A stretch of DNA of 41,719 nucleotides from positions 1 through 41,719 of the forward strand of contig JBOHGT010000501.1 in assembly GCA_050700385.1 (NCBI GenBank), read 5' to 3'. Origin of the DNA: WHSY01 sp050700385. Lineage in GTDB: Bacteria > Actinomycetota > Actinomycetes > Mycobacteriales > Pseudonocardiaceae. Each line of letters begins with the position of its first letter. The stretch's first letter is position 1. Below the pieces are notes generated by a model, which saw only the letters and a program-made list of their open reading frames with translations, was not told where the DNA came from and ran no database searches. Position numbers and translations under genes: made by a program. Shown piece after piece: positions 27,581-35,535 of this stretch.

Positions 27581-27797
27581 GTGAAGGTCCGGCTCGATGC
27601 CTCGGGCGCTGCTGCTGCTGCTGCCCGCACGCTGGTGAACGCTCCCGAGAACAACTGGTTCTCGGTGCGGGGCGAGGTCGTGCCGGGATCGGCCACACCC
27701 GGCAACCACTTCGTCCCGACCTTCACCGTCTCCGCGCTGCGCCCGGTGGCCCCACCAGAGCAGCCCTACGAGTCCAGAGCAGCCCTACGAGTACTGA
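27581..27797 (+). pseudogene. C-terminal remnant, probably of a TIGR03943-like membrane protein
   Basis: Frame 2 encodes VKVRLDASGAAAAAARTLV, then ENNWFSVRGEVVPGSATPG, FVPTFTVSALRPV and PPEQPYE. This is the style of the C-terminal domain of TIGR03943/DUF1980-type two-part permease-associated proteins, but the N-terminal membrane part is missing. Without the second copy of the 19-bp tandem duplication at 27755-27792 the frame would end PPEQPYEY-stop (TGA at 27795-27797). The duplication shifts it out of frame. Together these point to a decayed fragment. The family assignment is tentative. Confidence 0.5.
27755..27792. repeat. 19-bp perfect tandem duplication
   Basis: CCAGAGCAGCCCTACGAGT occurs at 27755-27773 and again, unchanged and adjacent, at 27774-27792. 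Nineteen is not a multiple of three, so the duplication shifts the reading frame of the surrounding remnant. It looks like a recent slippage event. Confidence 0.95.
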
Positions 27798-27864
27798 GTA
27801 GCCAGCGGTTCGACCGTCGCCCAACCCTCGGTGGCGAGGCCGTGGGAGATGGAGCGGCGCCCTG

Positions 27865-29137
27865 GTGGGAGGCCGCCCGGAGAGGTGCCGTCACGGTCGC
27901 CAGCGGGCGGCCGGCCCGGCTCTGTTCGAGCCGCCCGAGATGCTCGCCGCGCTGGCCGCGCAGGACGTCGCCACCGTCTACCGGCGGCTCGCCGAGGCTG
28001 GGATCAGTCAGCATCAGATCGCGCGGCGCACCGGGCAGTCACAGTCGGAAGTATGCGAGATCCTGCAGGGCCGCAAGGTCGGCATGTACGACGTGCTCGC
28101 GCGCATCTGCGAGGGCTGGGGCTGCCGCGCGAGCTGATGGGGCTCTCCTACGGCGAGCACGGCGCCTACCGTGAGGGTGTCACGGTCGGCGAACCCACGA
28201 AGGGGGCGAGCGAGGAGATGCGCCGCCGCGCCCTCATCACTGCCGTACCGGTCGCATTGTGGGGGCGGCCGCTGCTCGGTGATGTGCCGGAGCTGTCCGA
28301 TCCATCTGCGGCACCCGAGGATCTCCCTTCGCGGCTCGGCATGGCCGATGTGGCCGAGGTCGACAGCTGGGCAGGGCAGGTGCGGGCGCTGGCCCGCCGG
28401 CGCGGTGGGCAGGCTGACGCCGCGCGCTGGGTCGTCGCCCAGTCGATGCGGCTGATCCCGGTACCCTCCACGGAGCAGGTCGCGGCAAAGCTGGGTTCCG
28501 CGTTGGCCAGCCAGCACACTCTCGCCGCGTGGTGCTGTGCCGACTCCGGTCCCGGCAGTCACGTCTGGCACCACTTCCAGCGGGCGGTGGAGCTGGTCGC
28601 CAAGGTGGGTGACACCTACCAGGCAACAAACGCGCTTCGGTACGCGGACGCCCTCCAACGGGAGCGTGGCCACCCCAACGATGCGCTCAAGCTGTGTCAA
28701 ATGGCGTGGTTCAGAATCATGGACGCTCCACGTAACGACTCCCGGATAGCGGTCGTGGCTGCGTGGCTCGGGGCCGAGTCGGCGTTGGCGTTCGCCGACA
28801 TGGGATACGCCGAGCAGGCTCGCTCGGAGCTGGCCAAGGCGCGGGATGCCTGGGAGCCACCCGCCAGTTTCGAGAAGTCCGGCATGGACGAGCTGACCGC
28901 GCGCGTCAACATGGCGCTGGGACGCCTTGACATTGCGGAACAGTACGCGGCGGTCTCGGTGCGAACATGTGGGGACGGTGAACGCCGCAACGGCGTACTC
29001 GCCGGTATCACGCATGCCACCGTCTACGTACAGGCAGGGGAGCCGCGCGGGCTGACCATGGCCAAGACCGCCATCGACGAGGTGGCCTCCCTCCGGTCGG
29101 TACGTGCCCGCAAGTGGTGGCTCGTGCCGCTGGCCGA
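27865..29137 (+). pseudogene. XRE-family regulator with TPR-like C-terminal part, frameshifted and 3'-replaced
   Basis: The N-terminal half is in frame 1: PALFEPPEMLAALAAQDV, then the HTH RRLAEAGISQHQIARRTG and SQSEVCEILQGRKV, ending WGCRAS-stop at 28135-28137. The natural continuation LGLPRELMGLSYGEHG and a long helical TPR-like region lie in frame 3 from about 28110. A single missing base near 28113-28116 would join the two. The frame 3 part is intact through VASLRSVRARKWWLVPLAD, where relatives continue to a conserved end; here unrelated sequence follows from about 29137. Such regulators are common in actinomycetes. Either the gene is dead or the frameshift is a sequencing error; the altered 3' end argues for decay. 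Confidence 0.72.
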
Positions 29138-29304
29138 CTGCGCGAGTTCCCGATGGCGTTCCGGTTCGCGGTGTGCACCGTCGTCTCCGACGGCATCCTC
29201 GCCCGGTACGGCACCCCGTCGAACAGATGGAAGCCATGGCCCCCCGCTACGCAACACAGCCGACGCGTGAGGACAGCGGCCCGCCCACCACTGCTCCCGA
29301 ATGA
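29135..29304 (+). pseudogene. Unidentified C-terminal gene fragment in two frames
   Basis: Frame 2 reads LREFPMAFRFAVCTVVSDG and then ILARYGTP. The continuation VEQMEAMAPRYATQPTRED lies in frame 1 and stops at TGA 29302-29304. The two halves read as one protein with a shift near 29217. The family is not recognised. It is joined directly to the truncated regulator, marking a deletion or insertion junction. The 256 bp from 29305 to 29560 hold no gene that I can support, only AT-richer DNA with a weak 7-bp dyad (29478-29484/29504-29510). Confidence 0.4.
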
Positions 29305-29560
29305 GCGTCGATGATGCCGCCATTGCCTGAACTCGCATCGTGCAGCCGGCTCCGACTTGCCGGGCGAGGGGGACATCGCTGTCCTCCGCACGATCTCGAA
29401 CTTGGGTCGAGCCCCGACTTTGCTCACCTGGAGTGTTCCCCCGGCTCGAGCGGGACAATTGATTATGTCGCATTCGTCGCGAACTTGTCGAACTCTTCAT
29501 TGTGTTCGCGTGGGGTTCGGTAGCGGTTCTTTCGTGTTTTCTTATGCATTTGATCGACGG

Positions 29561-30508
29561 TCAGATTCGTCGCAGCATTGTCTCCAGTGCGTCAGGTGAC
29601 GTGACGCAGCGGAAGCCGGTGTCGTCGTCGTGCATGTCGGCGGAGGCGTCGTTGAAGGCCGACGGGGTGGCGCGATCGAATGGACTCGTGAAGGCGCTGC
29701 CTTTTAGTTCGTGACGACCGGGTTCGGTTTCGGTTGCGCACCACTCCCAGACGTTGCCGCACAGGTCATACACGCCATAGGGGCTTACGCCGCTGCGATA
29801 GCAGTCGCCGGGCGTTGTGGTGCCCCGGCCGCTGCCGCGGACGTTGCATTTGGCGGGCGTGGGCTGGTTTCCCCACGGGTAGACGTTGCCGCGGGTTCCG
29901 CGGGCGGCTTTCTCCCATTGGTGGCTACTGGGCAGGGACTTACCGGCCCACTGGTTGTAGGCGTGAGCGTCGTGCCAGGTCACGAAGACGACGGGATGGT
30001 CTCGTAGGTCGTCAGGGCAGTGTCCGTTGGTCCAGTGAGGGGGTGGGTGGTGCCCGGTGGCGGCGACGAAGCGGGCGTAGTCGGCGTTGCTGGTGGGGTG
30101 AATGTCGATGTAGAAGGCGGGTAGCCAGACGGGCTCGTTGCTCGGACCAGTGAGGAATACCCCGGCGTCGACCAGCGTGACGAGTTTCCCGTCGACTGGG
30201 TGCCGAAGCTGACTGTTGGTGATGCCGATCTCGGCTTGATCGACGGAAGGGTCGGCGGGTGTTGGTGTCGCAGCGTCCCCGACGAGCAGGGCGAACCGAG
30301 CTTGGACGTCGACGTTGGATTGGGCGAGGGAGGTGTCGAGCGCGGCCTGGTTGACTGGGCGTGGATGGATGTTGTCGCTGCCAGCCTCCCACTTGGAGAT
30401 CATGCGGTCGCTGATGCCAAGATGGGCCGCGAACTCGCGCAGGCTCATCCGTTTGGCTTCGCGTAACGCCCGGACCTCCCGGCCTGACCACCGTGGCACT
30501 GTCGTCAC
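29561..30508 (-). CDS. XRE HTH-SUMF1 (FGE-like) fusion, probable regulator
   Basis: A 315-residue protein starting at GTG 30508, which has GAAGGAG 6 nt upstream; a GTG at 30523 would overlap that site. Residues 1-60 are an XRE helix-turn-helix (REVRALREAKRMSLREFAAH, LGISDRMISKWEAGSDNI). Residues about 100-310 are a formylglycine-generating-enzyme/SUMF1 domain: PVWLPAFYIDIHPTSNADYA, HPVVFVTWHDAHAYNQWAG, LPSSHQWEKAARGT and YGVYDLCGNVWEWC. The ending SAFTSPFDRATPS...DTGFRCV lacks the active-site cysteine pair of true FGE, and no HxxxHxE iron motif is seen. The domain is thus more likely a ligand sensor than a sulfatase activator. It follows the class IV aminotransferase gene with a 63-bp gap. 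Confidence 0.85.
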   Translation of the reverse strand: MTTVPRWSGREVRALREAKRMSLREFAAHLGISDRMISKWEAGSDNIHPRPVNQAALDTSLAQSNVDVQARFALLVGDAATPTPADPSVDQAEIGITNSQLRHPVDGKLVTLVDAGVFLTGPSNEPVWLPAFYIDIHPTSNADYARFVAATGHHPPPHWTNGHCPDDLRDHPVVFVTWHDAHAYNQWAGKSLPSSHQWEKAARGTRGNVYPWGNQPTPAKCNVRGSGRGTTTPGDCYRSGVSPYGVYDLCGNVWEWCATETEPGRHELKGSAFTSPFDRATPSAFNDASADMHDDDTGFRCVTSPDALETMLRRI

Positions 30509-30571
30509 CCGCGGCTCCTTCACAAGAACGCTCGCGGATGAGCGTATCGTACTGGCGCGAACCCTCTTCGG

Positions 30572-31354
30572 TTACAGCCGTTCGGGTGGAATGTCCTCGT
30601 ACTGCTTGCGTAGGGCGCGTAGCGTGGGATGGTCGCCTGGCCAGTGGGCATCGTCGATGGCATTAACGGGTCGGACGCCGACGGCGGCGTTGGTGGCGAA
30701 GACGGCGTCGATCTCGGACAGCTCCGCGAGCCTGAGCGGAGCGGTTGCCACGTGTTCGTCGCGGGTCTGATTGATCAGCCGCATCGTCACGCCCGGCAGC
30801 CACTCGGCCTGGGGCCAGACGACGCGGGCGCCGTCGACGAAGCCGATGTTGGACGTGGCCGCTTCCGAGATGACGGCATCACCGTCGGTGAACAGCGCGT
30901 CGTCGAAGCCGTTGCGCTGAGCCATACGACGTAATCGCAAGGAGCCGAACAGGCCCACGTGTTTGACCTCGGGCATATCGCGACGGTAGGTCGCTGATTG
31001 TAGACGCAGACCGGGAAGCGGCGCCTGCGCGGCGGGTCGAGTGGTGACGAGGATCTGCGGTACGGCGTCCGTGCCAGGGTGTCCGAGTTCGAGGGCCGGG
31101 TCGAACGCGGTCACCCGGACGATGATCGGCTGGTTGATGTCGGCCACGACGCGACGAACGAGATGTCGGACGCGTTCGGGGTCAAGATCGGCGTCGAACA
31201 CACGGCGACAGTCGCGCATCAGTCGGTCCAGATGCAGGGAGAGGCCGCGCACGTGCCCGTCCTCGACGCGCATCGAGGTGAAATGACCGTAGTTGGTCAA
31301 CGCCAGAGCCTTGACCTGGTCGACATCGGCCGCAACGCCGTTCAGCTCCGCCAT
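30572..31354 (-). CDS. Class IV PLP-dependent aminotransferase/lyase
   Basis: A 260-residue fold-type IV protein, the family of branched-chain and D-amino acid transaminases and aminodeoxychorismate lyase. Landmarks: HFTSMRVEDGHVRGLSLHLD with HLDRL near the N-terminus, EVKHVGLFGSLRLRR with the candidate PLP Lys, FDDALFTDGDAVISEAATSN and the phosphate-binding SNIGFVDG. Homologues act on amino acids or aminodeoxychorismate; the substrate is not clear here. ATG 31354 lacks a Shine-Dalgarno, and CAGACT at 31367-31362 could be a -10 box giving a leaderless message. It is divergent from the ten-gene operon and upstream of the XRE-SUMF1 gene. Confidence 0.85.
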   Translation of the reverse strand: MAELNGVAADVDQVKALALTNYGHFTSMRVEDGHVRGLSLHLDRLMRDCRRVFDADLDPERVRHLVRRVVADINQPIIVRVTAFDPALELGHPGTDAVPQILVTTRPAAQAPLPGLRLQSATYRRDMPEVKHVGLFGSLRLRRMAQRNGFDDALFTDGDAVISEAATSNIGFVDGARVVWPQAEWLPGVTMRLINQTRDEHVATAPLRLAELSEIDAVFATNAAVGVRPVNAIDDAHWPGDHPTLRALRKQYEDIPPERL

Positions 31355-31551
31355 GTGCGTCAGTCTGGCACTCGGCCGAACCCACCGGGCGCTGGCGCTG
31401 GCGCAAGTTCGGCAAGAGTTCGGCGGTTCGGGGGCGACGAGGCAGTTCCGCTACCGGACATGGAACGGGAGCCTGGAGTTCGCAGACGCTAGCGGCGCCC
31501 GCGTTGGGTACCTGACTCAGCCCGCTTGGGTTGGAGAAGGAGGGAATTGGT
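31355..31551. promoter_or_regulatory. Divergent control region of the accessory island
   Basis: This 197-bp interval separates the two divergent arms and must hold both promoters. TTCGG is repeated at 31408, 31419 and 31427 in the contexts AGTTCGGC, AGTTCGGC and GGTTCGGG, and GCGCTG/GCGCAA-type short repeats lie beside it. These are candidate operator elements for the XRE-SUMF1 protein. A strong Shine-Dalgarno (AAGGAGGG) precedes the radical SAM gene. No convincing -10/-35 pair is seen on the plus strand. Confidence 0.4.
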
Positions 31552-32619
31552 GTGCTGAGCGACCGGACTCACGCCGAACGACTATCACGGCGGTGGGGTG
31601 TCGACGTGGATGACATTGTGTTGATCGCGCTGAACTCCTGCGGGTTGCGCGCGGATATGGGGGTGTCTCGTCTGCGGTTTCGAATCCGCCTGGACTCGCG
31701 GCCGGATGATCAGTTTTACATGATCTTGTCGCTGGGTCGGGCTCAGTCGCCTTTCGAGTTGGTTGATCACGAGATCCGATTGGCCGGGAAACGGATCGCG
31801 GTCATTGACGCCGCCGAGGCGGACGACGCTGTTCTTGGGTACTGGCGCAAGGGGCGAAAGGTGCTAACGCTGAATTCCAATGCTCGCAGCCAGTGCACCG
31901 GATGCGTGTTTTGTCCCAACACTCTCGAAGAAGCGTCAGATCCTCGCCTGGCGGCCTTGGATGATCTGCACTCCTATTTTGCTGCGATTGCGGAGGACTT
32001 CTCGCTGGCCGATATGGCGGAGGTGGAGAAGGTCACGGTGTGCACTGGTTGCTTCCAGTATGAGCACCTCGCTTTGCAGCATTTGCGCCAAGTGCGCGAG
32101 GCCATGACTGGACAGAACTGCGCGGGAATGATTCATTTTTTGTCTAGCGTCCTCACCAGCGTTCAAGGATTGGACGCTGCCGCCGGCGTAGGGTCGTTTC
32201 ACCTCACGCTCACCGCCGAGTGCTTCACCCAACGCGGTGTGATCTTGAAGGAGTCCAAGGCGAAGCTGACGCCTGCCAACATGGTTCGCGTACTGGGCGA
32301 CGCCGCCGAGCGGGATATTACGACGGATTTCACGTATATCGTCGGCCTCGACCCGCCGGATGTCGCCGTGCGGCATCTGGCCGACTTCGTGCCTGTGACG
32401 ATGACTTTCCCACGATTTCAGGTCTATCAGTCGCACAACAGCCTGATGGATGTCTTCGTCGCCGATGGGGCTCGGGATATCGAGTTTTACCTACACATGC
32501 GCCGAAAAATCGAGGACCTATTCGGCCCTACCGGACTTCGTCCGGAACCTTGGGAGAACTACCGGCCGTTGTGGTATTTCACGTTTGCCGACGAGCCACT
32601 GCGCGGAGAGCGGATCTGA
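31552..32619 (+). CDS. Radical SAM protein with CX2CX2C cluster motif
   Basis: A 355-residue protein. The segment RSQC115TGC118VFC121PNT resembles a radical SAM cluster site, but the spacing is CX2CX2C rather than CX3CX2C. Downstream EVEKVTVCTGCFQYEHLAL, GSFHLTLTAECF and YIVGLDPPDVA resemble strands of the SAM barrel, and a second CTGC occurs near residue 170. GTG 31552 has AAGGAGGG upstream; an upstream TTG at 31531 includes that site. It is the first gene of the ten-gene run and ends 6 bp before the enolase-family gene. The reaction is unknown. Confidence 0.72.
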   Translation: MLSDRTHAERLSRRWGVDVDDIVLIALNSCGLRADMGVSRLRFRIRLDSRPDDQFYMILSLGRAQSPFELVDHEIRLAGKRIAVIDAAEADDAVLGYWRKGRKVLTLNSNARSQCTGCVFCPNTLEEASDPRLAALDDLHSYFAAIAEDFSLADMAEVEKVTVCTGCFQYEHLALQHLRQVREAMTGQNCAGMIHFLSSVLTSVQGLDAAAGVGSFHLTLTAECFTQRGVILKESKAKLTPANMVRVLGDAAERDITTDFTYIVGLDPPDVAVRHLADFVPVTMTFPRFQVYQSHNSLMDVFVADGARDIEFYLHMRRKIEDLFGPTGLRPEPWENYRPLWYFTFADEPLRGERI

Positions 32620-32625
32620 ATCGCC

Positions 32626-33762
32626 ATGCCAACCCGCGTGACACAGGTCGTTGTTCACTCGCTCCCGGCATTGCCGCAGGAAAAAGTGGCTATACTCCCG
32701 GACTGGGCGCAACCAGCGATCCGAATGCCGATTGCGCAGCGGTGGGCGGAAAACCGGAACCGATTTGCAGTCGGTATCGTCGACGATCTCGGCAACTCGG
32801 GTTGGTTCGGGCCGGTCAGCGCCAGCGTGGCCGCGATCGTCCGCGACCAGGTCACCCCAGCGGTCATCGGTTTGGAGGTGCGGGCGTGGCGTTCGGCCGC
32901 CGCTGTTCACCCGCAGGGACGCCATCGGTCCGGTTCACACGTCAGGCTGGCGCTGTCGGCAGTTGAGCTGGCGTTGTGGGATCTCCGTAGCCGGACCATG
33001 AATATCGCGGTCGGGGATCTACTCGGTGGCCGGGTCCGCACCGTCGTTCCCGCTTACGCCACAGCGCTGGGGATCGACATCGATCACCCGCTGGCGCCGG
33101 ATGTCGCGTCATGGCTCGTCGGGGAAGGGTTCTGGAGCCAGAAGTGGGCACTGCCCGGTCACGATCGCGGTGAACCACCACAGGCCGATGCTCGACGGTT
33201 GGAACGTCTGCGGGCGGCGATCGGGAACGAGGCTCGGCTGTGTGTGGATGCTGGCGGACGCTGGAACGCTGGCTACGCACGGCAGATGCTGCTGGTGCTC
33301 GCCGAGCATCAGGTGACCTGGGTCGAGGAGCCTGGCGCGGTTGCCGAGAGTGATCTCACCAGGGTGGGTCTTGTCCATGCCGCCGGAGAACACGACTACG
33401 ACCCCGCCGAGCAGATACATACGTTGACCCGTGGTCAGGTGCAGGTGTGGCAACCCGATCCTTCCTGGAACGGCGGCCTGGCACAGAGCGTCCGGATGAT
33501 CGACCTCGCGGTGACGTTGAGCATTCCCTGCTTCCCCCATGGTTCGGGCTTGGCCGCTGCGCTGCACTTGGCCAGCGTGATGTCCAGCGAGGCTGTTCCC
33601 GCCGTCGAGTACCACTTGACCCTGGAGCCGCTGCGTCAAGCGGTGCACGAGGTCCCGCTCGTGCCTGCTCATGGCGCGTTCACCCTCACCGACGGACCGG
33701 GCATGGCGGCGCCCTACCGCCTCGATGAGATTAGCGCTACGGGGAGTGGCCATGCTGCCTGA
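32626..33762 (+). CDS. Enolase-superfamily (mandelate racemase/MLE-like) enzyme
   Basis: A 378-residue protein with the capping domain at the N-terminus and a TIM-type barrel. Visible active-site residues follow the mandelate racemase pattern: K173 (SQKWALPG), metal ligands D208 (CVDAGGRWN), E234 (WVEEPG) and E255 (AAGEHDY), and the D278/H305 pair (QPDPS; CFPHGSG) with the 27-residue spacing of mandelate racemase. The first Lys of KxK is Ser here. It should abstract a proton alpha to a carboxylate (racemisation or dehydration). The 3' end overlaps the HAD gene by 11 bp. Confidence 0.85.
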   Translation: MPTRVTQVVVHSLPALPQEKVAILPDWAQPAIRMPIAQRWAENRNRFAVGIVDDLGNSGWFGPVSASVAAIVRDQVTPAVIGLEVRAWRSAAAVHPQGRHRSGSHVRLALSAVELALWDLRSRTMNIAVGDLLGGRVRTVVPAYATALGIDIDHPLAPDVASWLVGEGFWSQKWALPGHDRGEPPQADARRLERLRAAIGNEARLCVDAGGRWNAGYARQMLLVLAEHQVTWVEEPGAVAESDLTRVGLVHAAGEHDYDPAEQIHTLTRGQVQVWQPDPSWNGGLAQSVRMIDLAVTLSIPCFPHGSGLAAALHLASVMSSEAVPAVEYHLTLEPLRQAVHEVPLVPAHGAFTLTDGPGMAAPYRLDEISATGSGHAA

Positions 33763-34450
33763 GCATCTCCGTGCGGTCTGCTTCGACATCGGTGGCGTCT
33801 TGGTGCGTGTGCCGCGAGGGTTTCTGGCCGAAGAGCTCGCCGACACACTCGGAGCCGACCCGGACCGTGTGCGCCAACTGCTCATCGAGTACGGTAAACG
33901 GCGTCGCAGCAGCTCACGGATCCTCGCCCGCGCGCTGGCGACAGGGTGCGGTCAACCTGTGGACGTTGACCGCGTCGAGGCCATCCTGCGACAACGGCAC
34001 CGCGACATCGCCGACCCCGTGCTCTACCCTGACGCGATCCCGACCATGGAGACGCTGCGCGCCGCGGGGTGGCGGATCTGCTTCCTATCGAACGCGATCA
34101 GCGACACCGCCGATCGACCGCGACCGGCCTGGTTTTCCTTCGCGGAGGTCGTCGTCCATAGCTGGGAGATCGGTTACTGCAAGCCGGAGATCCAGGCGTT
34201 CCGCGCCATAGAACAACGAATGGGACTCGCCGCGCGAGAGATCGTCAGCGTCGGTGATTCGCTGCGCTCCGACGTGCTGGGTGCGCTGGACGCGAGCTGG
34301 TCGGCCGTGCACCTCCCGCGCACCGGCAGGCCCCCTCCACCACCGCATGTCGTGCCGACGATCTCGTCTCTGCCCGAACTGCTCACCATCCTGCCGCCGG
34401 TCCGCGGCGGGTCAGTCCACGCGGGAGCCATCAATGATGCCGCTCGATGA
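33752..34450 (+). CDS. HAD-superfamily hydrolase
   Basis: A 232-residue haloacid-dehalogenase-fold enzyme, probably a phosphatase for a small phosphorylated metabolite. Motif I is VCFDIGGVLVRV with nucleophile D12, motif II is CFLSNAISD, motif III Lys is in IGYCKPEIQAF, and motif IV is IVSVGDSLRSDVLGAL. ATG 33752 has GGGGAG upstream and overlaps the enolase-family gene; the stop overlaps the GGDEF-like gene by 17 bp. This implies translational coupling. Confidence 0.87.
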   Translation: MLPEHLRAVCFDIGGVLVRVPRGFLAEELADTLGADPDRVRQLLIEYGKRRRSSSRILARALATGCGQPVDVDRVEAILRQRHRDIADPVLYPDAIPTMETLRAAGWRICFLSNAISDTADRPRPAWFSFAEVVVHSWEIGYCKPEIQAFRAIEQRMGLAAREIVSVGDSLRSDVLGALDASWSAVHLPRTGRPPPPPHVVPTISSLPELLTILPPVRGGSVHAGAINDAAR

Positions 34451-35078
34451 GTCCGCCGCCCTGCCCGTCCGCGGCGGGTGGGTCCCGCATGCGCGACCCG
34501 ATCCGATCACGGGGCTGGCGGCCTTCCCTGATTTCCATGCCGTTTTCGGAGGCCACCTGGTTGACGCCCTGGCATCCGGTCTCTCGGTGGGAGTCGCTAT
34601 TGGCGACGTGGACAACCTCAAGCGCTACGTCGAGGACTCCAATGCGACCGACCCAGAATGCTTTGGGCATCTGGCCGGTAACACCTTGATGGCACGCTTT
34701 GGAGTGCTCAGTGCGACATGGTTTCGCGAACAACCGTTTCCAGCGGGCTGCGTCTCCACCTTCGGCGGCGACGAGGTGATCGTCGCGGCCGTCGTCAGGG
34801 ACGCGGCGGCATTCGAACCCGCCGTCGCCGTCTTGCGGGACCGCTGCCGCCAGTGGCTTCCGTGTACCGTCTCGTTCGGGTTCACGGTGGTCAGTCCCGA
34901 TATTCGGGGCCTGAGTGAGCACCTCCACGCCTCGCTCAGCGTCGCGAACCTCGTCCTCGCAGGGGTGGACAAGGCCCTGTTCGCTCGTAAGTCCGTGCGA
35001 CGACGCGGCGATGAGGGCGACGGGTTCGTCGTCGCTGTAGACCTTGATCTGAGGACGGGTGGCCATGTCATTGCCTGA
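34434..35078 (+). CDS. Stand-alone GGDEF-like nucleotide cyclase domain
   Basis: A 214-residue protein that is almost only one GGDEF-type domain. DPITGLAAFPDF corresponds to the DxLTxLxNR start, SVGVAIGDVDNLKRYVEDSN to the metal-binding Asp strand (D58), and STFGGDEVIVAA to the signature (GGDEV at 111-115, Phe replaced by Val). Catalytic Gly and acidic residues are retained. No RxxD inhibitory site precedes the signature, and no sensor or membrane domain is attached. It could make c-di-GMP or another cyclic nucleotide, or act in palm-type nucleotide chemistry for the pathway. It overlaps both neighbours. Confidence 0.78.
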   Translation: MMPLDESAALPVRGGWVPHARPDPITGLAAFPDFHAVFGGHLVDALASGLSVGVAIGDVDNLKRYVEDSNATDPECFGHLAGNTLMARFGVLSATWFREQPFPAGCVSTFGGDEVIVAAVVRDAAAFEPAVAVLRDRCRQWLPCTVSFGFTVVSPDIRGLSEHLHASLSVANLVLAGVDKALFARKSVRRRGDEGDGFVVAVDLDLRTGGHVIA

Positions 35079-35535
35079 GCTGTCGGTGGATAGCCGGGTC
35101 ACAGTGACCGTGACTGGACACGCGCGATCTGTCCGCGGGCGTCCGCTTATTGTCCTGCCCTACGCCGCTCCCGTCGGCCTCAGCCGGGGCCGCCGCTACC
35201 GGGTCGAGATGGAGCACGACGGACTCGCGGTGTCACGCGTCGTCTTCTCCCTCGGCGGACAGGCCGCGTTGCGCCCGCCCAGCTCGATACCGCTGGACCA
35301 CGGCCAATCGGTGACCTTGTACCTGCGCGCACTTTCGCCCCGCCGGTCCCGTCGGTTTCCCGACGATCTGTACCAAGCTCTCACCGAGGCTGGCACCACG
35401 TTGGAGCATCTCGATGAGCCAGCCGCCCAGCACTTGCTCCTGATGGTGACCGAGGCGCGCGATCCCGTGATCCGCGCCCAGCGTGTCCACGCCGCCGTCG
35501 AAGCCGCCCGACATACAGGTGAGGCCGGGGCATGA
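35065..35535 (+). CDS. YdeI/OmdA-like protein with DUF1905-like N-terminus
   Basis: A 156-residue protein. The N-terminal half (VTVTGHARSVRGRPLIVLP, then SRVVFSLGGQAALRP) resembles the DUF1905 barrel. The C-terminal half (FPDDLYQALTEAGTTLEHL, then LLLMVTEARDPVIRAQRVHA) resembles the YdeI/OmdA domain, whose function is poorly known. ATG 35065 overlaps the GGDEF-like gene by 14 bp and the stop overlaps the next ATG (ATGA). The family assignment is by pattern only. Confidence 0.6.
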   Translation: MSLPELSVDSRVTVTVTGHARSVRGRPLIVLPYAAPVGLSRGRRYRVEMEHDGLAVSRVVFSLGGQAALRPPSSIPLDHGQSVTLYLRALSPRRSRRFPDDLYQALTEAGTTLEHLDEPAAQHLLLMVTEARDPVIRAQRVHAAVEAARHTGEAGA

